Shown here one piece after another: positions 1 to 5,531 of a DNA stretch of 9,357 nt. The position numbers and the translations under genes were made by a program. The stretch is taken from positions 1-9,357 of the forward strand of contig DATAYF010000234.1 of assembly GCA_036272735.1 (NCBI GenBank), in the 5' to 3' direction. Positions within the stretch are counted from its first letter, which is position 1. Each line of letters begins with the position of its first letter. The notes under the pieces were generated by a model. It worked only from the letters and a program-made list of their open reading frames with translations. It searched no databases and had not been told where the DNA came from. The DNA comes from DATAYF01 sp036272735. GTDB lineage: Bacteria > Chloroflexota > Ktedonobacteria > Ktedonobacterales > Ktedonobacteraceae.

Positions 1-1
1 T

Positions 2-886
2 CAAGACCTTGCCATTCTCAAAGAGATTATCTCTTCTCAGATTGTTGATCATGCATTCATGGAGGGATTGTTCCCCACTCCTCACCAGAGAGGAGTAGGT
101 GAAGCACTTCCCAATATGTATGACGCGCTTGAAGTCATCGCTGCAGCGGATGATCAGGTGGCGGTCAGAGTGGTAGGAAGCGGGACCCATACGGGTGGGA
201 CGTTCTTTGGTGTGCCCGCAACAGGAAAGAGCGTGACCTGGACCTCCACCATCCTCTGGCAAACAGCCAACGGCAAAATTACCGAGCGATGGAATGTCCT
301 GGACTTTTTATCTCTTATGATCCAACTTGGCGTTGTCCCACCTTTTAAGCATGTCATTCTTCCAAGAAATCCTGAGGACGTGAGTATGAGAGGTCTGCCT
401 AGCAAACAGGAAGCGCGCCTCACGCCACCTCTTCAGGATCAGCTCAAACCGCTCACATATTTCATTGAAGCCCTGCGAACAGGGAATCTCACATGCGTTG
501 AAGAGATCGTCGCACCTGAGTATATCGATCATGGAGGATGGATCGATGGACTACCAGACGGTCCCGAATGGATCAAGCAGGAGGTGACGATGGTGCGCAC
601 AGCCTTTCCAGACCTGGAATTTCGTGTTCCACACCTGTTTGTGGACGGGGAGTACGTCGTCTTGGGTATGGAGGGAGTCGGAACGCATCGTGACGAGATC
701 TTTGGGGTTCCCGCTACACACAAACAGGCTAAATGGATGACAATGGGGATCTACAAAGTCGAGGACGGAAAAATCAAAGAACGGTGGATCAATGCCACGA
801 GAGCTCATCTCTTACGGCAACTTGGTGCCATTCCTCCGGTTCCATTTGACTTTATCACCCGAATCCGCCCCGAGTTCCTTCTCTAA
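2..886 (+). CDS. Tandem SnoaL-like domain protein (ester cyclase type), 5' partial
   Basis: The reading frame is open from base 2, and the residues before the first ATG at 59 (LKEIISSQIVDH) already look like the first helix of a SnoaL fold. The true start is therefore probably upstream of the window and the ATG at 59 is internal. The protein has two copies of one domain. Each carries the pattern GTH followed by FGVPAT, then a W-rich strand and DGK/NGKI-x-ERW (first copy: GTH at about 182 and ERW near 280; second copy: GTH at about 680 and ERW near 780). The second copy also has the usual start ALRTGNL...VAPEYIDH. SnoaL-like proteins are small NTF2-fold proteins, including polyketide cyclases and many members of unknown substrate; most have one domain, so a double-domain chain is less common. 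No signal peptide can be judged because the start is missing. Family call is firm; the specific reaction is unknown. Confidence 0.85.
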   Translation, partial: QDLAILKEIISSQIVDHAFMEGLFPTPHQRGVGEALPNMYDALEVIAAADDQVAVRVVGSGTHTGGTFFGVPATGKSVTWTSTILWQTANGKITERWNVLDFLSLMIQLGVVPPFKHVILPRNPEDVSMRGLPSKQEARLTPPLQDQLKPLTYFIEALRTGNLTCVEEIVAPEYIDHGGWIDGLPDGPEWIKQEVTMVRTAFPDLEFRVPHLFVDGEYVVLGMEGVGTHRDEIFGVPATHKQAKWMTMGIYKVEDGKIKERWINATRAHLLRQLGAIPPVPFDFITRIRPEFLL

Positions 887-1268
887 AAGGAGATATGCTG
901 TCTTGCGTTTTATCCAGATGCATCGGTTTGATCCATGGATGTATTGAGGCTCGAAGTGGGAGAACCAAAATGCCGGGTGCTTAACATATTGTATGCTTTC
1001 ATCCTAGCAAATCAGCCTCCTATGATACTCCTATGTGACTTGCCTGGATCTGGACGATGTTGAGACAAAGAAATGACCACTGGGTGATCAAGAGCTTGTT
1101 CAAATGGATTATCAGAATGGGCGTATTCAAAGTCTGGCTTTGGCGTATCAACGAGAAAATCGTTGCGACTGGCAAACAGCTTGTCACTGGGTATCAAGGC
1201 CAGGTGCGACCTGTGGTTCAGAGCCCGTCGGTTCCGTCGAAACTCCCCCAGTGGAACACACTGGACAT
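887..1268. other. Gene-poor region with hairpins; possible mobile-element tail or structured RNA
   Basis: No convincing gene is seen. An AAAGGAG at 886-892 lies only 2 bases before an ATG (895) that opens a 29-codon frame, which is too close to be persuasive. From about 1050 to 1268 two overlapping + frames stay open (one holds RQRNDHW, the other EPVGSVETPPVE). These loosely recall the ends of IS200/IS605 TnpB-type proteins, but I cannot establish homology. Two small hairpins are visible: CAGGT/ACCTG at 1201-1213 with a 3-nt loop, and CCAGTG/CACTGG at 1248-1264 with a 5-nt loop. Together with the terminator that follows at 1269-1298 they suggest the 3' end of a structured transcript on the + strand. 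Confidence 0.35.
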
Positions 1269-1298
1269 ACCGACACCATTGAGTGTCGGTGTTTTTTT
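1269..1298 (+). terminator. Rho-independent terminator
   Basis: A perfect 8-bp stem, ACCGACAC (1269-1276) pairing with GTGTCGGT (1283-1290), encloses a 6-nt loop and is followed by G and seven T residues (1292-1298). The T-run follows the stem on the + strand only, so it terminates rightward transcription. It lies about 380 bases after the SnoaL-like gene, which makes it either the end of that transcript or the end of a separate RNA in 1057-1290. It also stands between the convergent serine-recombinase fragment and the + strand genes upstream. Confidence 0.85.
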
Positions 1299-1320
1299 AT
1301 GCCTGTTTCTGTCGCTTGAC

Positions 1321-2286
1321 TCATCGCCGCAGAGATTCGGGGTGGATCCCGAATCTCCGAGCAGTCTCTCTCAACGAGACCCCTTCTTCCAACAGGAGAA
1401 AGGCATTCTCCCGTTGTTCGAGTGTCAATTTCTGGCTTTGTTGGAGGGTCATGGCTTCCTGCCGCGTTAACCGATGAAGCGTCCCTCTCGATGTGCCCAG
1501 GATTGTCGCAACCTTGCGAAGAGACATCCCTGGTTCTTGCAGGAACCTGATAGCTTCTTCCTGTTGTTCAGGGGTCAATGCCGGGTCTGGTTGTAGTTCA
1601 ATACCTTCCTCTTGAGCGAAGCGGCGAATCGTTTCCTTGGACACACCTAAATTGCTCGCAATCCTGCGAAGAGACATCGCTGGTTCTTGCAGCAATCTGA
1701 TAGCCTCTTCCCGTTGGGCAGGTGACAGGCTTGGATGGGCAGGCGGCGGTACGTGCCTTCGTGTGAGATCGAGCTTAGGCGGCCAATACGCAGGGCATAA
1801 CCATAACCCGCTCTGGCGCTGCTCCCACTTTCCCGTTTTTTCTAGCCCTAATGTTAATGCCGGCAACATACTGGGCCGAGGAATAAGCCCCACGATTATT
1901 TGACGCTCCAGGTCATAGATCAACCCTTCAACCATCAGTACCCCTCCTACAATGTCGCGTCTTTCTTCCTGATTGGCTTCACTCCAATAGCCTGCCATAT
2001 CTTCAAGCGTTTCGCCTGCTGAATGCGCTTTGCGTGTGATAGCTTCCTTATCTTCCTCTATGGGGATAGGCAACGTGAACAACTCGGAGCGAATCCGCTC
2101 GACCTGTGTATCTAAATCATCTTCGGCCATGTAGCCCTTTGTGAATGCTGTTACCAGACGTTTCTGCTCTGCCTCAAGCTCAGGGGGCCGTACCTCATTT
2201 GGATGGAATTTGACAACATTTTTGCTATACGCCTCAAGTACATTCAAATCATGCTCTACATCGCATGTTTTGAGTGCTGCTAGCAA
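1321..2286 (-). CDS. C-terminal part of a large serine recombinase with three tandem HTH repeats (probable remnant)
   Basis: The 321-aa frame opens with TTG at 2286 and has only a weak purine stretch upstream. In-frame codons continue without a stop to 2385 (TGA at 2386-2388) and contain C-x-x-C and AEVVDEHRELLAAL, resembling the end of the recombinase zinc ribbon and the helix after it. Residues 1-135 resemble the coiled-coil region of large serine recombinases (LEAEQKRLVTAF, MAEDDL, WSEANQEERRDIV, LIYDLERQIIVGLIPR). The catalytic resolvase domain and most of the DNA-binding core are absent, so it cannot recombine DNA by itself. Residues 187-321 are three helix-turn-helix units of 50, 50 and 35 residues, each with L-(ST)-x-E/A-Q-(RQ)-E and MSLR/VSLR followed by a G-(VTI) turn. 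Such HTH units in series resemble those of transposases and resolvases. I read it as a truncated relic of an integrated element; a small DNA-binding product remains possible. Confidence 0.65.
   Translation of the reverse strand: MLAALKTCDVEHDLNVLEAYSKNVVKFHPNEVRPPELEAEQKRLVTAFTKGYMAEDDLDTQVERIRSELFTLPIPIEEDKEAITRKAHSAGETLEDMAGYWSEANQEERRDIVGGVLMVEGLIYDLERQIIVGLIPRPSMLPALTLGLEKTGKWEQRQSGLWLCPAYWPPKLDLTRRHVPPPAHPSLSPAQREEAIRLLQEPAMSLRRIASNLGVSKETIRRFAQEEGIELQPDPALTPEQQEEAIRFLQEPGMSLRKVATILGTSRGTLHRLTRQEAMTLQQSQKLTLEQRENAFLLLEEGVSLRETARRFGIHPESLRR
1515..1566. repeat. Direct repeat, copy 1 (encodes HTH unit 2)
   Basis: This 52-base stretch matches 1665-1716 at 47 of 52 positions by my alignment, with an exact offset of 150 bases. 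It encodes the second helix-turn-helix unit of the recombinase fragment on the - strand. An offset that is a multiple of three, and the near identity at DNA level including synonymous positions, point to a fairly recent in-frame duplication of a 50-residue unit. Confidence 0.8.
1665..1716. repeat. Direct repeat, copy 2 (encodes HTH unit 1)
   Basis: This is the partner of 1515-1566. Differences are single-base changes at five positions, three of them C/T. The third HTH unit (coding region about 1324-1428) is recognisable only at protein level, so it is either the older copy or under different constraint. Confidence 0.8.
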
Positions 2287-2353
2287 TTCTCTATGCTCGT
2301 CTACGACCTCCGCGGGAGAACTTTGGCCGAAGCATTGCGCAGAAAGTATGCGC

Positions 2354-2385
2354 GCGCATGTGGCGCAATTAAGCGCCAGATGTGC
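2354..2385. repeat. 32-bp imperfect inverted repeat beside the recombinase fragment
   Basis: Arm GCGCATGTGGCGC (2354-2366) faces GCGCCAGATGTGC (2373-2385) across a 6-base AT centre (AATTAA). The inner 6 bp are perfect; one G-G mismatch and one G-T pair interrupt the outer part. The dyad sits where the open recombinase frame ends (stop at 2386-2388). It could be a protein-binding dyad, an element end or an RNA hairpin; no T-run follows on either strand, so it is not a simple terminator. Confidence 0.5.
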
Positions 2386-2455
2386 TCACAATGAGGCTAA
2401 TACGAGCGCATAATATAAACTTTCCTGTAAAATACCACCGAGCTTCAAAAAGCAC

Positions 2456-2484
2456 TTGACAGAATGGTTACTCCCGGGTATTCT
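2456..2484 (+). promoter_or_regulatory. Sigma-70-like promoter for the LacI-family gene
   Basis: TTGACA (2456-2461) is a perfect -35 hexamer. After a 17-base spacer comes TATTCT (2479-2484), matching the -10 consensus at 4 of 6 positions. The predicted start of transcription is near 2491, about 50 bases before the GTG start at 2542. No competing promoter of similar quality is seen in this gap. Confidence 0.65.
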
Positions 2485-2499
2485 TGAATTTAGAGTTAC

Positions 2500-2511
2500 G
2501 AAATCGATTTC
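2500..2511. promoter_or_regulatory. Candidate LacI-family operator (autoregulation)
   Basis: GAAATCGATTTC is a perfect 12-bp palindrome with a central CG, the layout typical of LacI/GalR-family operators. It lies about 10-20 bases downstream of the predicted transcription start and directly before the LacI-family gene, a usual position for self-repression. I found no second good copy upstream of the glycanase (3583-3876) or the binding-protein gene (5240-5531), so control of those genes by this site is not shown. Confidence 0.6.
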
Positions 2512-2541
2512 CTACCATTTTTTGTTCATCAGGAGTGTACG

Positions 2542-3582
2542 GTGGCCGTCGTGAGAATGCGAGATGTAGCAGCCCATGCAGGAGTTAGTGTTCCCACGGT
2601 CTCCAAGATTCTGAGTGGAAGCGCTGCATCCAACATGATTCCAGCGCGTACTATTGAGCGTGTACGGCAGTCTGCCTCACAACTTGGCTATATTCCCAAT
2701 GCCATTGCACGTAATTTACGCACTCAGCGTACTCGTGAGATCGGGATTGTGCTGGGTCAGGAAACGTATTCGTATTCGGCGGCGGCGACGCTGACGTTAG
2801 ATGGGGCTTTCCTGATCGGGCTGACGGAGGCCGTGGCCGCGTATCATCTGCCGGGAATGGTTGTCTATCCACGAGAGAGGAGTAGTTCGATCTCGGATGT
2901 GTCTCGCTATCTGGATGGACGCATTGAGGGTCTGCTGGTGCGCTCGTCTACGCCACACCATGAGGAACGTTTGTTGAGTTTGCTTGCACGCTCTCCACTT
3001 CCAGTAGTGGCGGTGTGGACGCAGGAGGTTCCAGAAACCGTTGGTTTTGTTGATGTGGATCATCGCACGGGCGCTTATCAAGCAGTTCGGCATCTATTGG
3101 ATCTTGGTCATCGGCGTATTGCGTATGTGGAACCATCACCAGTATTTGAGCATCCACATTTCCTGGCTCGTTTCCAGGGCTATGAGCAGGCGTTGCGCGA
3201 GGGTCAGGTAACGTTCCGGCCTGAATGGCATGTGATTGGTATTGAGCAGGAGAAGATTGAGCGGTTGTTGCAGCTACCAGACGCCGTCACCGCGATTTTT
3301 ACGCCGAATGATATGTCGGCTGGCACCGTGGCGACTATCCTGCATGCGCTGCATCGGCGTATCCCCGGCGATATCTCACTGGTGGGATTCGATGATATCG
3401 TGAATGCAGATCTAATCGCGGGTGGCTTGACGACGGTTCATCAACCGATCCAGGAGATCAGCGTGCAGGCGGTTCGTAATCTGATCGCTCTCATTGGTGG
3501 AGTCCCGGCTGTTGAGTGTCGCACGGTTCTATCGACAAGTCTGATTATCAGAAACTCGTCCGCTCCACCTGCCGCCGGGTAA
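2542..3582 (+). CDS. LacI-family transcriptional regulator
   Basis: The 346-aa product begins at GTG (2542), chosen because AGGAG (2531-2535) lies 6 bases upstream and the protein then starts right at the N-terminal HTH. Residues 6-25 (MRDVAAHAGVSVPTVSKIL) form the LacI helix-turn-helix. Residues 51-63 (IPNAIARNLRT) are the hinge helix with the Leu that enters the minor groove in this family. From about 66 the periplasmic-binding-protein-like effector domain follows, with the family signatures DVDHRTGAYQAVRHLLDLGHRRIAYV (residues 171-196), FTPNDMSAG (253-261) and GDISLVGFDDI (276-286). The length is normal for the family. The neighbours, a secreted glycanase and a sugar ABC importer in the same direction, suggest it senses a sugar or oligosaccharide and represses the locus. 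The effector is not predictable from sequence alone. The palindrome at 2500-2511 suggests self-control. Confidence 0.93.
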   Translation: MAVVRMRDVAAHAGVSVPTVSKILSGSAASNMIPARTIERVRQSASQLGYIPNAIARNLRTQRTREIGIVLGQETYSYSAAATLTLDGAFLIGLTEAVAAYHLPGMVVYPRERSSSISDVSRYLDGRIEGLLVRSSTPHHEERLLSLLARSPLPVVAVWTQEVPETVGFVDVDHRTGAYQAVRHLLDLGHRRIAYVEPSPVFEHPHFLARFQGYEQALREGQVTFRPEWHVIGIEQEKIERLLQLPDAVTAIFTPNDMSAGTVATILHALHRRIPGDISLVGFDDIVNADLIAGGLTTVHQPIQEISVQAVRNLIALIGGVPAVECRTVLSTSLIIRNSSAPPAAG

Positions 3583-3860
3583 TCGTGGTGGTGTGGATGG
3601 AACCACCTATTGAGAGGCGGGTAGCTACGTCCACTCCCATGCTCTCTGGTATCTGTTTTGAAAGGAGGATGTTGATCGCTACAAGTGTTTCAGTTTTTTT
3701 GCTGCATCGGCCTCTAGCAGGTTTTCCGGACAGAATATTTCATTATGTTCCCAATCTATACGCTCTATGATGAGCTGGTAGATGGACGGATTTCAAGGAG
3801 TGAAGGAGATATTTTGCACTATCTCCAGTCTACAGGACACATTGATGGTGTCTGATCTAC
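3583..3860. other. Intergenic region and 5' leader of the glycanase gene
   Basis: There is no convincing gene. A 6-bp hairpin GGTGGT/ACCACC (3587-3607) follows the LacI stop but lacks a T-run. A strong Shine-Dalgarno-like AAAGGAGG at 3661-3668 has only an abutting ATG and an open frame of about 34 codons, which I do not regard as a gene. Just before the glycanase are two tandem hairpins: GGAGATA/TATCTCC (3805-3811 with 3820-3826, loop 8) and GACAC/GTGTC (3836-3840 with 3848-3852, loop 7). They would form in the mRNA leader upstream of the Shine-Dalgarno at 3861-3867. I see no clear promoter hexamers, so the glycanase may be transcribed by read-through from the regulator or from a non-consensus promoter. 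Confidence 0.4.
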
Positions 3861-3876
3861 AAGGAGGATGAATAGG

Positions 3877-4917
3877 ATGTTTCAGCAGCGTAAAATGCGA
3901 CTCGCGTGTGTGGGAGCTGTCCTGATGATCGTCATGCTGTTCACAACGCAAGCGGTCAATATTCCAACTGCACATGCGCATGCGCCTAAAGGCACCGTAG
4001 TTACACCTGACCAGTTCCATGGCGTGAACTGGGCTGATCCACGAGATAACTATGCCAATGATGCGGTGGTGCCTTCAGGCCTGTCGGCCTCAGACAACTA
4101 TGCTGTGACGTATGCAAAAGCGCGCGCGATTATCAAAGGGTTTGCGACGAATCTCAACGCGAACACGGTGAGGATGCCGATCAACCCATATACCGTGAAC
4201 GGCCAGTTTTGGAATGCGTATACTGGCGCGATCAAAGCCGCGACGGACCAGGGCTTCAAGGTGATCTTAAGCTACTGGGAGGGCACTGGCTCGTTCAAGG
4301 ATGGCAAGATCGACGATCTGACGACTTTTTGGCAAATGTGGAAAACGGTCACCAACAAGTATCATAGCAACAAACTGGTCTACTACGAACCAATGAACGA
4401 GCCACATGGCTACAGCGATAGCGAATGGGCCAACATCGCTGCCCAGTGGATCAACACGTACCCTTTGGTCTCCAGAAGCCAGATCTTTGTGAGCGGCGCT
4501 GGCTATAATGACCACGTTACCACTGTCTGCGCGGACAGCCGCTTAGACGGAACCTTTGTCTCTCTCCACGACTATGGCTTCTGGAATCCTAACCAGACAA
4601 GCTACGACGCCTGGATCAATGATTTCAAGACCCGTATTGGTTCCTGCGCCTCTCGTACCGTCGTTGATGAGTGGGGAGCTCCAATGACTTCAGGATGGGA
4701 CTATAATGGTCCGATCAACAACAACGCCTACATAGCCTATGTGCAGGCTGGCACGGACCTCATGCGCTCCTGGCACCTGGGCTCGGTGTACTGGCCTGGA
4801 CTGCGCAATGGTGATGGCTATAGCATGGAAACGCTCAATGGGAGCGGGACCGATCTCACGCTTACGAACAATAATGCTTCAGGTGTAAGCCGCCTCAAAT
4901 ACTCTTACGGCCTCTGA
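3877..4917 (+). CDS. Secreted glycoside hydrolase, GH5-like (cellulase-family glycanase)
   Basis: ATG 3877 is preferred over ATG 3868 because AAGGAGG ends at 3867: it would touch the first ATG but is 9 bases from the second. The 346-aa product starts with a signal peptide, positive MFQQRKMR, a hydrophobic core to about residue 27, and a likely cut after AHAHA (residues 32-36). The mature part has the clan GH-A pattern: HGVNW (48-52), R99 in VRMP, the acid/base Glu175 in NEP, H231-x-Y233 (HDY), the nucleophile Glu265 in VVDEWG, and W306 in VYWPG near the end. All of these are at the positions expected for a GH5-type TIM barrel. Cys218 and Cys257 could form a disulfide. There is no attached carbohydrate-binding module. 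It probably cuts a beta-linked polysaccharide (cellulose, mannan or similar) outside the cell; the exact substrate and subfamily cannot be read from the sequence. Neighbouring regulator and importer genes support a role in glycan uptake. Confidence 0.85.
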   Translation: MFQQRKMRLACVGAVLMIVMLFTTQAVNIPTAHAHAPKGTVVTPDQFHGVNWADPRDNYANDAVVPSGLSASDNYAVTYAKARAIIKGFATNLNANTVRMPINPYTVNGQFWNAYTGAIKAATDQGFKVILSYWEGTGSFKDGKIDDLTTFWQMWKTVTNKYHSNKLVYYEPMNEPHGYSDSEWANIAAQWINTYPLVSRSQIFVSGAGYNDHVTTVCADSRLDGTFVSLHDYGFWNPNQTSYDAWINDFKTRIGSCASRTVVDEWGAPMTSGWDYNGPINNNAYIAYVQAGTDLMRSWHLGSVYWPGLRNGDGYSMETLNGSGTDLTLTNNNASGVSRLKYSYGL

Positions 4918-4922
4918 ACACA

Positions 4923-4998
4923 CTCCCGGCCAAAGCGCGGGAGGTTCTGGGCGGTCCTTCCACGCTTCCAGCATTCCTCGTCTCAGGAGGAATGCTGG
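4923..4998 (+). terminator. Two stem-loops after the glycanase gene (probable 3' end structure)
   Basis: The first stem CTCCCG/CGGGAG (4923-4928 with 4938-4943) begins 5 bases after the stop and is followed by GTTCT, a poor T-run. The second is a perfect 12-bp stem, CCAGCATTCCTC (4968-4979) with GAGGAATGCTGG (4987-4998), loop 7. Its nearest T-run (TTTT, 5009-5012) is about 10 bases downstream. They are likely to end or stabilise the glycanase mRNA, but neither is a textbook Rho-independent terminator. The second stem abuts the ISL3 remnant and could instead belong to it. Confidence 0.5.
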
Positions 4999-5004
4999 CT
5001 CTGA

Positions 5005-5239
5005 ACGGTTTTAATCGATCTGAAGAGAGAAATGAATGCCAGTAAAACTTGCTATCGGATAGAGAAGCGGCTTCAGTAGCCAAATGGTCAGAGAGTATCC
5101 GGGTGTGCAGATAGTCAGTCGCGACCGCACAGGCCCATATGCAGAAGGCATCAGGCTCGGCGCGTCTGATGCCCAACAGGTTGCCGACCGCTGGCACCTC
5201 TACACAGAGGCGGGGATGCTCAACTCGTGCAAAATGTGA
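5005..5239 (+). pseudogene. ISL3-family transposase fragment, frameshifted
   Basis: Translating the + strand in three frames gives adjacent pieces of one ISL3 transposase segment. Bases 5005-5031 encode TVLIDLKRE, 5046-5105 encode NLLSDREAASVAKWSESIRV, and about 5087-5200 encode VREYPGVQIVSRDRTGPYAEG and then IRLGASDAQQVADRWHL. In intact ISL3 transposases these follow in order as ILVDLE...LLPDREA..VA.WL..HPGV..ISRDR.G.YA.G...GAPDA.QVADRWHL. The frame changes at least twice, a TAA (5043-5045) falls between pieces one and two, and similarity stops after WHL (about 5203). No start, no terminal inverted repeats and no remainder of the roughly 400-residue protein are present. It is a dead relic of about 200 bases between the glycanase and the importer. 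The family identification comes from recognised motifs, not from a search. Confidence 0.75.
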
Positions 5240-5531
5240 GGAACACTTAGAGATTCATTACGTGACAGCCGGCATGGTGTCGTGGCTAGTGCGAAATCCT
5301 TTGGCGTAGTTAGGGCTCTAAAGAATGAGCACCCCTATGAAGTACCCGCAATAGCCTGACATACACCGCTGTTATGCTGTTTTTCGTTAGGCAGAATAGT
5401 ATTCGTTCTATTCTGCTTCCACTTCCAGTAATGCTGTCTTGACTTCTTCGGAACAACGTGGCTCAGAGCTCTTACGCTCGTCGTTATCAACTTGATGCAT
5501 TGTTGCATTAGCAGACACGGAGGAAAAAGCT
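5240..5531. other. Upstream region of the sugar-importer operon
   Basis: There is no gene in these 292 bases. A 9-bp inverted repeat, GCAGAATAG (5391-5399) with CTATTCTGC (5408-5416), has an 8-base spacer and no following T-run, so it looks more like a protein-binding site or leader hairpin than a terminator. A smaller ATGCA/TGCAT repeat lies at 5495-5508, just before the ribosome-binding site CGGAGG (5518-5523). TTGACT at 5439-5444 could be a -35 element, but no acceptable -10 lies at 16-18 bases. The operon promoter is presumably here but I cannot place it. Confidence 0.4.

Noticed and set aside
895..984. 29-codon frame after the SnoaL-like gene
   Set aside because: The Shine-Dalgarno-like sequence is only 2 bases from the ATG and the product has no recognisable features.
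1201..1250. Possible tRNA because of a GGTTC-type T-arm
   Set aside because: No cloverleaf could be drawn: no acceptor stem, anticodon arm or D-arm at the right distances.
1057..1470. 137-codon + strand frame
   Set aside because: It runs through the hairpins and the terminator at 1269-1298 and then overlaps the end of the recombinase fragment on the other strand; no ribosome-binding site and no family resemblance beyond a vague one.
3587..3607. Terminator after the LacI-family gene
   Set aside because: Only a 6-bp stem with a 9-base loop and no T-run.
3669..3770. Possible small gene after AAAGGAGG at 3661-3668
   Set aside because: The ATG directly abuts the Shine-Dalgarno, the next start (TTG) is only 3 bases further, and the product shows no recognisable feature.
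4895..5197. 100-codon - strand frame behind the glycanase
   Set aside because: It is the antisense shadow of the ISL3 relic, whose + strand translation shows the conserved transposase residues.
5439..5467. Promoter with TTGACT for the importer operon
   Set aside because: No acceptable -10 hexamer at 16-18 bases; an ECF-type GGAAC at 5450-5454 also lacks a matching -10 at the right distance.
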